Part shown: positions 56,192-64,000 of the stretch, piece by piece
How the letters are laid out: each line of letters starts with the position of its first letter
How positions within the stretch are numbered: the first letter of the stretch is position 1
NCBI RefSeq assembly: GCF_947250775.1
Contig: NZ_OX366349.1
Coordinates: 930,001-994,000 of the forward strand
Source of the DNA: Wolbachia endosymbiont (group A) of Rhinocyllus conicus
GTDB lineage: Bacteria; Pseudomonadota; Alphaproteobacteria; Rickettsiales; Anaplasmataceae
Direction: 5' to 3'
DNA: 64,000 nucleotides
Notes under the pieces: generated by a model
The model's database searches: none
Told to the model about the DNA's origin: nothing
The model's input: only the letters and a program-made list of their open reading frames with translations
Translations under genes and position numbers: made by a program

Positions 56192-57106
56192 CTATCTTTT
56201 TTCACACTCACTCAACTCATCAGCAGTTAGGCCACTTGCTCGCACAATAATATCAATAGAAATATCTGCCTTTGCTAGATTTTTTGCAACCTTGATTTTT
56301 TCTGCTTTTTTAACTTTTTCCTTGCCATTTTTCATTTCTTCAGATAGAGATTTGACTAATGCATCTAATAATTCTTGTTCTCTGTACTCATCCATTAAAC
56401 TCAATAGCTTTTTGCTTTCTCTTGTTTTAGGTAGCAGAGCTTTAATATTCACTGATAATTCTCCTGCTATTTCATATAATTTATCTAATGATATGGCAGT
56501 ATACCCTTTTTCATATTCGTGTATTTCCTTGAGTGTTACACCAACTTTATCCGCCAAATCTTTTTGAGTGTATCTCCTTATCAATCTCCATTCTCTTATT
56601 CTTTGCCCTACTCTGTAGTATATAGAATCAGTGCAGACTTCTTTCTCTGTATTATCATACTCGTAAATAGATAAGCCGGTTGCTTGGGAAATTATGTCAA
56701 CTGAAACTCCTTCTTTAACTAGATTTTTTGCTACTTCTAATCTTGCCTCCTCTTGATTGATTTTCTCGCTAATATGAACAAACCTGATTAATGAAGGTAC
56801 TATTTTGCCTAACTTTTGATTCTCATATATTTTTGTTAGATAGAGTATTTCTTCGTCTTCATCTTTATACTCTCTTACTGTTATTGGTCTAGGTAATAGA
56901 TCTACAGCATTAACTGATAATACTCTTGCTATTACATATAGTACTCCAATTGGAATAGGAGTATAACCATTCTCATAGCTGTTCACTTCTTGGTATGTTA
57001 AACCTACTTGACCTGCTAATCCTATTTGAGTATGACCTCGCATTAACCTACAATTTTCTATTCTTTGCCCTATTCCATAGCTAACATTGCTTGCAGAAAC
57101 AAACAC
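56192..57106 (-). CDS. Double XRE-type transcriptional regulator 1
   Basis: 304 aa formed by two copies of one module of about 150 residues. Each has an XRE helix-turn-helix (residues about 12-70, GIGQRIENCRLMRGHTQIGLA; and 165-225, VGQRIREWRLIRRYTQKDLADKVG), a helical linker, and a closing motif (VAKNLVKEGVSVDIISQATGLS; VAKNLAKADISIDIIVRASGLT). Such double regulators are characteristic of WO prophages. Likely controls phage genes. Related to the two similar genes in this module. Confidence 0.9.
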   Translation of the reverse strand: MFVSASNVSYGIGQRIENCRLMRGHTQIGLAGQVGLTYQEVNSYENGYTPIPIGVLYVIARVLSVNAVDLLPRPITVREYKDEDEEILYLTKIYENQKLGKIVPSLIRFVHISEKINQEEARLEVAKNLVKEGVSVDIISQATGLSIYEYDNTEKEVCTDSIYYRVGQRIREWRLIRRYTQKDLADKVGVTLKEIHEYEKGYTAISLDKLYEIAGELSVNIKALLPKTRESKKLLSLMDEYREQELLDALVKSLSEEMKNGKEKVKKAEKIKVAKNLAKADISIDIIVRASGLTADELSECEKR

Positions 57107-57156
57107 ATATACCTCCTTTTAAGAAAAAAACTTTATTACTATAATTTTTTTACGAG

Positions 57157-58071
57157 CTATCCATCTAAAACCATATCAATAGATAAACCTACCGCTTGCA
57201 AAATAATATCAATAGAAATTCCCCCTTTTACTAAATCTTTTGCAACTTTGATTCTTTCCGCTTTCCTCACTTTTTCTTCACAAATCCTTATACCTTCAAA
57301 CAGAGACTCTCTTAATGCATGACGTAGTTCTTGGCTCTCAATTTCTTTGTATTCTTTAATCAAATCCTGTAGCTCATTTTCTACTTTACTACCTTCATCT
57401 ATTAGTAGATCTGTAATATTAATCGATAACGCTTCTGCCATTTCATATAATTTATCAAGTGGAACAGCAGTCCTTCCTTGTTCATAGTTGCTTATTTCGT
57501 GACGTGTTGTATTCATTTTCTCTGCTAAATCTTTTTGAGTATACTCTCTCACTAGCCTCCATTCTTTTATCTTCTTTCCTATTTTGTAGTAGATAGAACC
57601 CGTTTTTTCTTCAATACATTCATCAGCAGAGAGGCCAATTGCTTGTGAAACAATATCAACAGAAATTCCTGCTTTAACCAGACCATTTGCAATTTTTATT
57701 TTTTCCGATTTTCTACTACTTTTTTCACTGACTTGGACAAATTTGGTTAGCAAACAAAACATCTTACGTAACTCCTGATCGTTAATCTTCTTATATTTTC
57801 TTATTAGGTTTAATATTTCTTCTCCCTCATCTTCAAGACAGCTTTTTGATACAGGAATAAGATCCGTAATACTGATTGATAGTGTCTCAGCTATAGCATA
57901 CAACCTTTCAATTGAAATTCTACGGTTCCCTTTTTCATATTGCAGTATTACCCAGTACTTTACACCAATTTTCTCCGCTAAATCCTTTTGAGTATACCCT
58001 CGCTCTAACCTCCAACTTTTCAATTTTTGCCCTACTTCATAGTCTAGACTTTTTTCCACGCAAAAAACCAT
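57157..58071 (-). CDS. Double XRE-type transcriptional regulator 2
   Basis: 304 aa, same double-module plan: HTH at about 13-70 (KLKSWRLERGYTQKDLAEKIG) and 168-225 (KIKEWRLVREYTQKDLAEKMN), each followed by a VxxAxxLVKxGISVDI-type motif. More similar to regulator 3 at 62168 than to regulator 1. 50 bp from regulator 1, same strand, so probably one transcript. Confidence 0.9.
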   Translation of the reverse strand: MVFCVEKSLDYEVGQKLKSWRLERGYTQKDLAEKIGVKYWVILQYEKGNRRISIERLYAIAETLSISITDLIPVSKSCLEDEGEEILNLIRKYKKINDQELRKMFCLLTKFVQVSEKSSRKSEKIKIANGLVKAGISVDIVSQAIGLSADECIEEKTGSIYYKIGKKIKEWRLVREYTQKDLAEKMNTTRHEISNYEQGRTAVPLDKLYEMAEALSINITDLLIDEGSKVENELQDLIKEYKEIESQELRHALRESLFEGIRICEEKVRKAERIKVAKDLVKGGISIDIILQAVGLSIDMVLDG

Positions 58072-58136
58072 ATATATAATATTTTCTACTATAGCTCAAA
58101 GGCTCCAGTAAACTCTGGAACCTTAAAATAAATGAA

Positions 58137-59279
58137 TTAAAGTTCCCTAAAGGTTTCTTTACTACCTCCAAATACCCTATTTACCCATGAAGACGGAGAC
58201 AATACTTCATCATTGCTAATCTCTTTTATAGCATACTTTTCACTCCATATGCCACATCTAGTGAAACTACCTCTCTCTACTGCTTCTTTAAGTTTTACTC
58301 CCCCAAAGAGGCAATTTTTTCCTATTTCTTCGCCTCTTTTTTGTAACTCAGCCCACATTTCCTTGTTTTCTACTCTGACTTGTACTTGATCATATTTTTT
58401 TACATCGTGGTACAATATAACATTTAGCTTACCAATGCTCGTAGGAAATTCTAATACAATAGAGCTTCCATCTGACATATCAGTATAGTTTCTTATATCT
58501 CCTTTCTCGCTTTTAACCTCTACTGCATTATTGCCCATTCTTAAAATTAAACCTCTGTTTGCTTCCAGTATTTTGGCTACCTCTACCTTGCTATCATCAG
58601 AAAATTCTATATATGATGTTGTATTGTCTATCTCGAAATCTATTAAGGATCCTTCTTGAATAGCACTTTCGCCAGCTTTTTCTAGTTCTTCTAGTTGCTT
58701 ATCTATCTGTGGCTGAACTTCTGATTGTAGCTCATCATAGATTTCACCTATCAGTTTATTCTGCAGTAAAGTATCATGAAACTCTGCACCGCTTAGCATT
58801 AATTTACGTATTAGCTTTTTTCGATCACTTTTTTCTAATCTGTGAAAATGTGTACCTAATACTACATATTCTGCGAAACTCCATTCCCCATCATTACATG
58901 CATTTAGCCTTGCTCCATCACCTATTACTTCATCTATAACTTTATTCATCTCTTTTAAACTTTTTGCTCTTACCACAGCACTTTTAAGCCAGCTCAACTT
59001 TTCTGCACTTGGCTTTATTTTTTGCAAAGCTGAAGCAAATGGATTCAACCCTTCTGGATAATCTGCTTGATTACTCAAAGGTTTTGTGCCATATATGTAG
59101 TCAAGTCCTTTTCCATAGTTGATTTTGTTTTCGTGAACGTTTCTGCTAGGGAAAGGCATTGTATCTTCCGGTTTTATCTCCTTCTGATTATTAATTTTGC
59201 TCACAAACTTAGACTGCTTTATATCAACGCCTTCAAGAGCACCAAATATTTTCTTCAATAACTTGTCTTTACTAGTCAT
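58137..59279 (-). CDS. Hypothetical phage-region protein, 380 aa
   Basis: Not recognised. Soluble; N-terminal half helical (SAEKLSWLKSAVVRAKSLKEMNKVIDEVIGDGARLNACNDGEWS has an ankyrin-like feel), middle acidic coiled region, C-terminal beta-rich part. Sits between the regulators and radC in the prophage module. Starts at ATG 59279. Confidence 0.72.
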   Translation of the reverse strand: MTSKDKLLKKIFGALEGVDIKQSKFVSKINNQKEIKPEDTMPFPSRNVHENKINYGKGLDYIYGTKPLSNQADYPEGLNPFASALQKIKPSAEKLSWLKSAVVRAKSLKEMNKVIDEVIGDGARLNACNDGEWSFAEYVVLGTHFHRLEKSDRKKLIRKLMLSGAEFHDTLLQNKLIGEIYDELQSEVQPQIDKQLEELEKAGESAIQEGSLIDFEIDNTTSYIEFSDDSKVEVAKILEANRGLILRMGNNAVEVKSEKGDIRNYTDMSDGSSIVLEFPTSIGKLNVILYHDVKKYDQVQVRVENKEMWAELQKRGEEIGKNCLFGGVKLKEAVERGSFTRCGIWSEKYAIKEISNDEVLSPSSWVNRVFGGSKETFREL

Positions 59280-59515
59280 ATAACCCCCATATTAAAAATA
59301 CTTTTTAAGTATATAAATCTTAGTTTATACATTCTATTACTCAGTATAAATTATAATGAGTAGATTTGCAAATACTTTCTACTATAACAATCCGTTCTCT
59401 CGAAAGCTGAAATAGCCTCCACTTGTGATGATAATATGGTCAAATAATCTAACGCTTACAGTACTACATGCTGCTGCTAAGCTCTTCGTTACTTCTTGAT
59501 CTTCTTCTGATGGTT

Positions 59516-61183
59516 CTAAGCGTCCCCCAGGATGGTTGTATTACCCCGCCAACAATGTTGCAAATTTTTCTTTTCTTCTCGATTATTTCCAGGAGAGTTT
59601 GGTAGCTCTTTTACACGAAATACCACATTTACGTCCTCAAGGTTAATTTCAATTCTCTTGACTAACGTTCTAATAATATCACGTTTAGTTAGCCAGTCTG
59701 CGTTATCAAGGTTTGATGTAATATTGGAAGAAAAGTCTTCTAAATTGGTTACAACCAAAGTTAATTCCTGTTTTAATTTCTTTTGATCGAATATCCTTTT
59801 CTTCTCCTCTTCAATTGTTTTTAAACTTTGTTTCATTGCTTTAATTCGTGGTTCAAATTCTTCTTGATTAATATATTCTTGAGCATAACTATCAATAAGT
59901 CTAGCAATACCACGTTTTAATTTATTTTCTTGTTTCTCTAGTAAATCGCTTTTTTGATCCCATGATGATTTTTTAAGCTCTGAAAGTCTACGCCTGTATT
60001 CTTCTAAAACCCTATTTGGATTTTTCAATAAATGCTTAACCTCTTCCCAAACGGCTGTTTCTAATGCATCTGTACGAATGTGTTTATTATCACAAATTTT
60101 ATTACCACCAAAACGGTAAGAATCTCTACCAATACAACGATAATAAGCATAATGATCAATTTTTTCTCCTCGCTTATTTCTTACAGGACTTCCGTAATAT
60201 GCATAACGACAACGCTTACATACGATTAAACCTTGTAGTAAATATTTTGCTCCTCTTTCTCTTGTCCTTGCTATTTTTCTATTCTCAGCTAATTGTTCTT
60301 GAACTATATCAAATACATCTTCGTCCACTATATTTGGCACTTTAACATAAATCCAATTTGCTTTTTCAACAGAATAGGTAGAGTAATTATCTTTCGGTTG
60401 TTCACAAGAATGTTTCTGTGGTCTGATATGTTGTAACTTTATACCTACTTTTGTTTTACCAAAAGCCGCTTGTCCTTTGTAAGCAGGATTTTTTAACATA
60501 CCCCAAATCACACTTCTATCCCAGTACTTTTTTCCTGTTCGTGTTATAATAGACATAGTGTTTAGCCGACGACACACTTCCCCAATACTTGTCCTTTCTC
60601 TTCCTATCCACAAAAATACTTTCCTAACAACATTAGCTTCTTCTTCGTTTATTTCAAATAAAGCTTGTCCTCCTCCCATATATTTATCTATATAACGATA
60701 ACCATAAGGAGCTCCTCCCATTACGCTTACACAACCTTTATTAGCTGCATAAATCTTTCCGCGACGACTTCGTTCCATAATTTTCGCTCGTTCATATTCT
60801 GCTATCATACCTTGCATTTGTAACAGCAATTGAGATTCTGGATTATCGTTAATCTCATAATTTAAGAAAACCGTTTCTGCTCCTGCTTTCTCAAATTCTT
60901 CAAGTAATACCATTTGATATGCATATTTTCTAGATAAGCGATCAGGTGAATGAATGTAAATTCTATCAATTTTACCTTCTGTTACTTTATCACGTAACTT
61001 TTCTAGATCAGGACGGACTAGATTAGATCCACTGTAGCCATTATCAATAAATTTATACTCACTTAATAATTTGTATCCATCCGTACTAATTTGCTTCTCT
61101 AAAGCTGCAACTTGACTTGCTATTGTATTTTCTTGTGCTTGTTTCCCCGAAGAAACTCTTGCATATAAACTCACTGTTACCAT
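59516..61183 (-). CDS. Large serine recombinase, copy 2
   Basis: Same protein as copy 1 (catalytic YARVSSGKQ, zinc ribbon, coiled-coil), starting at ATG 61183 behind a GGAGG box. It again runs through the inverted end (QHCWRG) and stops in the host sequence, here after NTTILGDA at 59516, reading antisense to none but sharing the radC 3' DNA in another frame. About 555 aa. Identity of the two copies implies recent transposition or gene conversion. Confidence 0.88.
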   Translation of the reverse strand: MVTVSLYARVSSGKQAQENTIASQVAALEKQISTDGYKLLSEYKFIDNGYSGSNLVRPDLEKLRDKVTEGKIDRIYIHSPDRLSRKYAYQMVLLEEFEKAGAETVFLNYEINDNPESQLLLQMQGMIAEYERAKIMERSRRGKIYAANKGCVSVMGGAPYGYRYIDKYMGGGQALFEINEEEANVVRKVFLWIGRERTSIGEVCRRLNTMSIITRTGKKYWDRSVIWGMLKNPAYKGQAAFGKTKVGIKLQHIRPQKHSCEQPKDNYSTYSVEKANWIYVKVPNIVDEDVFDIVQEQLAENRKIARTRERGAKYLLQGLIVCKRCRYAYYGSPVRNKRGEKIDHYAYYRCIGRDSYRFGGNKICDNKHIRTDALETAVWEEVKHLLKNPNRVLEEYRRRLSELKKSSWDQKSDLLEKQENKLKRGIARLIDSYAQEYINQEEFEPRIKAMKQSLKTIEEEKKRIFDQKKLKQELTLVVTNLEDFSSNITSNLDNADWLTKRDIIRTLVKRIEINLEDVNVVFRVKELPNSPGNNREEKKNLQHCWRGNTTILGDA

Positions 61184-61498
61184 TTGATCCTCCTTGAATC
61201 CCATTTTTATGTTTTAAATTTTTTTGGCTTACTTGCTTTGACACGGCTTTTTCATAAGCATCTAACAAATACTTTTCTGCCAACCGGTTAGTTTCATAGC
61301 TACAGCTAATCCGTATAGCTAATCTCTTATTTCCCATGAACTTTCCTTGAAATAATATGTTCATATCATTCATTGAAACTGATGGTTAATTGATTGTTGG
61401 CACTATAAATAAATGGCACTCTTGTTTTTGGACATAGAAGTTTTCGAGAAATGCTTTTCTCTAATTTTACGTTTTTTGCAACATTGTTGGCGGGGTAG
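59541..61498 (-). mobile_element. Serine-recombinase mobile element, copy 2
   Basis: Core 59544-61495 (1952 bp) identical in length and, as far as can be read, in sequence to 13858-15809. Same perfect 21-bp inverted ends. Left flank ends GTTGTA, right flank starts TGACATT: target TATGAC, cutting radC. Confidence 0.88.
61186..61373 (-). CDS. Small ORF upstream of the serine recombinase, copy 2
   Basis: Identical to 15500-15687. Frame closes at 61086 inside the recombinase gene. Confidence 0.4.
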
Positions 61499-62167
61499 TG
61501 ACATTATTACTAATGTTGCATTCTTTATTAATGCTTTTCTTATAATTTCCTTTATGTACACCGGTGCTTTTTCCATTTCACCAATATAGGATTCTTCTCC
61601 GATTAATTGGCGCCTTTTATTCAAGTACAGTATTTTTACACATTCCCTCTCTGCATGACCTATACTTACGTTCAAGTATTCTACTAGCCCTTGTAAGTCC
61701 ATGATTGGTTCTCCCTTGAGCTTTTCTCTCAGTACCCTTTCTAGTGTTTCCTTAACGCACATAATCATTGCTACTGCAGAATCAGTTACTCCTTCTATGA
61801 CTTTCAGGTCATCCATTTCTCGACCTAAAATCCTTCCTACTCCTGCATAAGTATTCACCAGATTTTTAGCAATTTCTTGAGCTTGTGGCCTTTCATGTAC
61901 TGCACTTAGAAATGTTTCCATTATTTCACGATCAAGTAGTGCTTTGCCTTTGCTTTCTAATATTCTGAACTCTATTTCCTCTTTAATTTTATTCATATAA
62001 TTTACCCTTCACTAACAACAAACTTTTTTTAAATATTTACTGCTGTTTTTTTATCAGCATTGGCATAGAGCCATAGCTTCCGAGTGAAGTCAAATCAATT
62101 TTTCAATCTTTTTTACTTATTTTTTCATGAATAGGTGAAGATATTAATATATAGTGATTTTTTTATT

Positions 62168-63094
62168 TTAAACTTGTTGAATTTTGCCTAAAGAGAGGCC
62201 TGTTATTTGCAAAATAATATCGGTAGAAATTCCTTTTTTAACTAAGTTCTTTGCAATTTTGATTCTTTCTTCTTCTCTAATTTTCTCCTCACAAATTTGT
62301 ATGCTTTTAAACATAGATTTTATTAGTACATTACGTAGTTCTTGGCTCTCAATTTCTTTGTATTCTTTAATCAAATCAGGTAGCTCATTTTCCACTCTAC
62401 TACCTTCATCTTCCTCTATTAGTAGATCTGTAATACTAATCGATAATGTTTCTGCTATTGCATATAATTTTTCCAGTGGAATGGCCACACGTCCTTGCTC
62501 ATAGTTGCTTATTTCATCACGTGTTGTAACCATTTTCTCAGCCAAATCCTTTTGAGTATACTCTCTCACTAGCCTCCATTCTTTTATCTTCTTTCCTATT
62601 TTGCAGTATATAGAACCTATTTTTTCTTCAACACATTCATCAGCAGAGAGGCCAATTGCCTGTGAAACAATATCAACAGAAATCCCTGCTTTAACCAGGC
62701 CCTTTGCAATTTTTACTTTCTCTGCTTTTTTACTACTTTTCTCACCAACTCGGGTAAATTTTGCTAGCAAGTAAAACACCTTGCGCAACTCTTGATCATT
62801 AATCGTTTTATATTTTCTTACTAGATTTAATATTTCCTCTTCCTCGTCTTCAAGGCGGATTTTTTCATTTGATACAGGAATAAGATCCGTAATACTAATT
62901 GATAACACCTTTGCTATAGCATATAACTTTTCAATCGAAATTTTACGTATTCCTTTTTCATATTGTAGTACTATTTGATATGTTACACTGATTTTTCCCG
63001 CTAAATCTTTTTGAGTATATCCTCGCTTTAGCCTCCAGCTCCTTACTTTTTGTGCTATTTGGTACCTTATGGAAACAGTAGTATACTTTGCCAT
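62168..63094 (-). CDS. Double XRE-type transcriptional regulator 3
   Basis: Two HTH modules (VRSWRLKRGYTQKDLAGKIS and IKEWRLVREYTQKDLAEKMV), each closing with the motif IAKGLVKAGISVDIVSQAIGLS or IAKNLVKKGISTDIILQITGLS. I start at ATG 63094 (MAKYTTVS), since the frame further upstream to 63151 adds an unlikely leader. 308 aa. Divergent from the Rpn nuclease gene with about 97 bp between starts. Confidence 0.88.
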   Translation of the reverse strand: MAKYTTVSIRYQIAQKVRSWRLKRGYTQKDLAGKISVTYQIVLQYEKGIRKISIEKLYAIAKVLSISITDLIPVSNEKIRLEDEEEEILNLVRKYKTINDQELRKVFYLLAKFTRVGEKSSKKAEKVKIAKGLVKAGISVDIVSQAIGLSADECVEEKIGSIYCKIGKKIKEWRLVREYTQKDLAEKMVTTRDEISNYEQGRVAIPLEKLYAIAETLSISITDLLIEEDEGSRVENELPDLIKEYKEIESQELRNVLIKSMFKSIQICEEKIREEERIKIAKNLVKKGISTDIILQITGLSLGKIQQV

Positions 63095-63191
63095 ACAGAA
63101 ATAAATATTATATAGGTTAACATAAATCAAGATTGTTGAACATTTCTTCAAAATTGTGTATAATTATTAATGCTTTTTATCTTACTTTCTC

Positions 63192-64000
63192 ATGGCTTTT
63201 TCTAAATTTCTTGATGCACGCAACGATTATGCCTTCAAAAGAATATTTGGCACTGAGAAAAACAAAGATATTCTCATTCATTTCTTGAACGATATTTTAG
63301 GCTTTACTGGCTTAGCTGCTATTCACGATGTTGAATTCTTAGCTACCATTTTGGATCCTGAGATTGCCGCTAAAAAGCAAAGTATTGTCGATGTTCTTTG
63401 TAAAGACTCTCAAGGTTCAAGATACATTATAGAGATGCAGTTCACTAAGACCAAGGGCTTCGAAAAACGTGCTCAATATTATGCTGCCAAAGCCTACTCA
63501 AGTCAAGCTGATCAAGGTGATGATTATCATAACCTTAAAGAAATTATCTTTATTGCTGTTGCTGATTGTATCATCTTTCCAGATAAGTCTGAGTACAAAT
63601 CTAATCATGTCATTTTAGATCAAAATAGCTTCGAACATGACTTAAAGGATTTTTACTTCGTATTCATAGAACTACCTAAATTTACAAAGACAAAAGAAGA
63701 CCAACTAGAAAATATAGTAGAAAAATGGTGTTACTTTTTTCGGTATGCAGGAGAAACGAGGGAAGAGGATCTAGATAAGATAGTTGGTAGTGACGTAATA
63801 ATAAAACGAGCTTATGAAGAGATGAATAAGTTTAATTGGTCAGAAGAAGAGTTACTAGCATATGAACAAATGAAAAAACGCATAATGGATGAGGTAGCTG
63901 CTTTAGCTCAAAAATTTGATGAGGGTCTTAAAGTTGGTCAAGAAAAAGGTAGACAAGAAGAAAAAATCGAAGTTGCCAAAAACTCACTCAAGGCCGGTGT
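63192..64000 (+). CDS. Rpn/PD-(D/E)XK nuclease family protein, cut by window end
   Basis: Recombination-promoting nuclease (transposase_31/YhgA-like, PDDEXK_2) family. Opens MAFSKFLDARNDYAFKRIFG, the family N-terminus, then the nuclease core KQSIVDVLCKD...YIIEMQF (Asp, then ExQ in place of ExK) and KRAQYYAAKAYSSQ. The tail has VGQEKGRQEEKIEVAKNSLKAGV, a typical repeat-plus-motif end, and the sequence is still open at 64000. Start ATG 63192. Common in Wolbachia phage regions as multicopy genes. Confidence 0.9.
   Translation, partial: MAFSKFLDARNDYAFKRIFGTEKNKDILIHFLNDILGFTGLAAIHDVEFLATILDPEIAAKKQSIVDVLCKDSQGSRYIIEMQFTKTKGFEKRAQYYAAKAYSSQADQGDDYHNLKEIIFIAVADCIIFPDKSEYKSNHVILDQNSFEHDLKDFYFVFIELPKFTKTKEDQLENIVEKWCYFFRYAGETREEDLDKIVGSDVIIKRAYEEMNKFNWSEEELLAYEQMKKRIMDEVAALAQKFDEGLKVGQEKGRQEEKIEVAKNSLKAG

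Larger units (their letters stand above)
59382..61996 (-). pseudogene. radC: Phage-type radC, split by a serine-recombinase element
   Basis: The N-terminal part (61996 to about 61499) shows the UvrC-like helical region and KILYLNKRRQLIGEE; it stops at VIMS. The C-terminal part (59540 to 59382) resumes YNHPGGRLEPSEEDQEVT and ends GGYFSFRENGLL, the JAB/MPN metal motif region. Removing 59541-61498 joins GTCA to TAC and gives VIMSYNHPGG in frame, about 219 aa in all. The usual RadC motif is HNHPSG; here the first His would be Tyr, which may reflect the junction or a real change. Nuclease-like protein of unclear role, typical of WO modules. Confidence 0.9.

Noticed and set aside
56192..63151. Cytoplasmic incompatibility genes (cifA/cifB), which often lie near WO regulators and radC
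   Set aside because: None of the long frames here resembles CifA or CifB; the 380-aa protein does not show a deubiquitinase or nuclease pattern I know.

Overview
The window is about two thirds AT and almost certainly comes from an arthropod Wolbachia (Rickettsiales, Anaplasmataceae) that carries WO-type prophage DNA. The evidence is the mix of genes: scattered single-copy housekeeping genes typical of a reduced alphaproteobacterial endosymbiont (tyrS, ribF-lspA, two M16 peptidases, ruvAB, purF, purN, rodA, mraY, der, coq7, a lone virB9 paralogue, pieces of an Mrp-type Na+/H+ antiporter, an NDUFA12-like subunit), P2-like phage tail genes, XRE regulators built as tandem duplications, a phage-type radC, ankyrin and patatin genes, and very many short palindromic repeats and insertion sequences. 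No rRNA operon, CRISPR array or replication origin is visible. The assignment is by family recognition only; no database search was possible.

Layout. 1-13 kb: core genes (tyrS; a transglutaminase-like protein; a SWIM zinc-finger protein; grxC; ribF/lspA; M16 peptidase pair; purN; mnhE; smpB/lgt) separated by nested palindromes, a 326-bp MITE and a 420-bp dispersed repeat. 13.8-15.8 kb: a mobile element encoding a large serine recombinase. 16.3-26.2 kb: ruvAB, mpg, purF, rodA, mnhD, NDUFA12-like, mlaD-like, virB9-like, rnhB, mraY. 26.3-33.8 kb: an accessory island with two collagen-like proteins, a 439-aa companion, an intact IS110 element and a patatin-like phospholipase. 34-41 kb: coq7, dsbB, der, a 368-aa unknown, pccB, tRNA-Thr, mutM, pdxH. 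41.2-42.6 kb: a MITE interrupted by an IS630-type element. 42.8-44.6 kb: a complete PvuII-type restriction-modification system in which the controller HTH is fused to the endonuclease. 45.5-48.8 kb: tRNA-fMet, a comEC gene wrecked by a palindrome array, a MITE and a second IS110. 48.8-64 kb: remnant of a WO prophage: tail module (gpE duplicated, tape measure, gpU, gpX, MITE-broken gpD), ankyrin protein, divergent phospholipase D and patatin genes, then a regulatory module with three double-HTH regulators, a 380-aa unknown, a radC split by the second copy of the serine recombinase element, and an Rpn-type nuclease running off the end.

The strongest leads are: (1) the PvuII-like R-M system with a C-R fusion and an apparently operator-overlapped, leaderless methyltransferase promoter; (2) the 1.95-kb serine-recombinase element, present twice with perfect 21-bp inverted ends, inserted at the hexamer TATGAC without target duplication so that its removal restores radC in frame; (3) the conserved leader of two IS110 copies, which has the architecture of a bridge RNA with one variable and one conserved loop; (4) a three-copy 420-bp repeat with a conserved sigma70 promoter firing into it, a candidate multicopy non-coding RNA; and (5) duplicated gpE genes that both keep a canonical T8 frameshift site.

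Together the mobile elements form a nested hierarchy: palindromes are targets for the MITE, the MITE is a target for IS630, palindromes and radC are targets for the serine recombinase, and two IS110 copies sit exactly at places where comEC, a collagen gene and the prophage are truncated.
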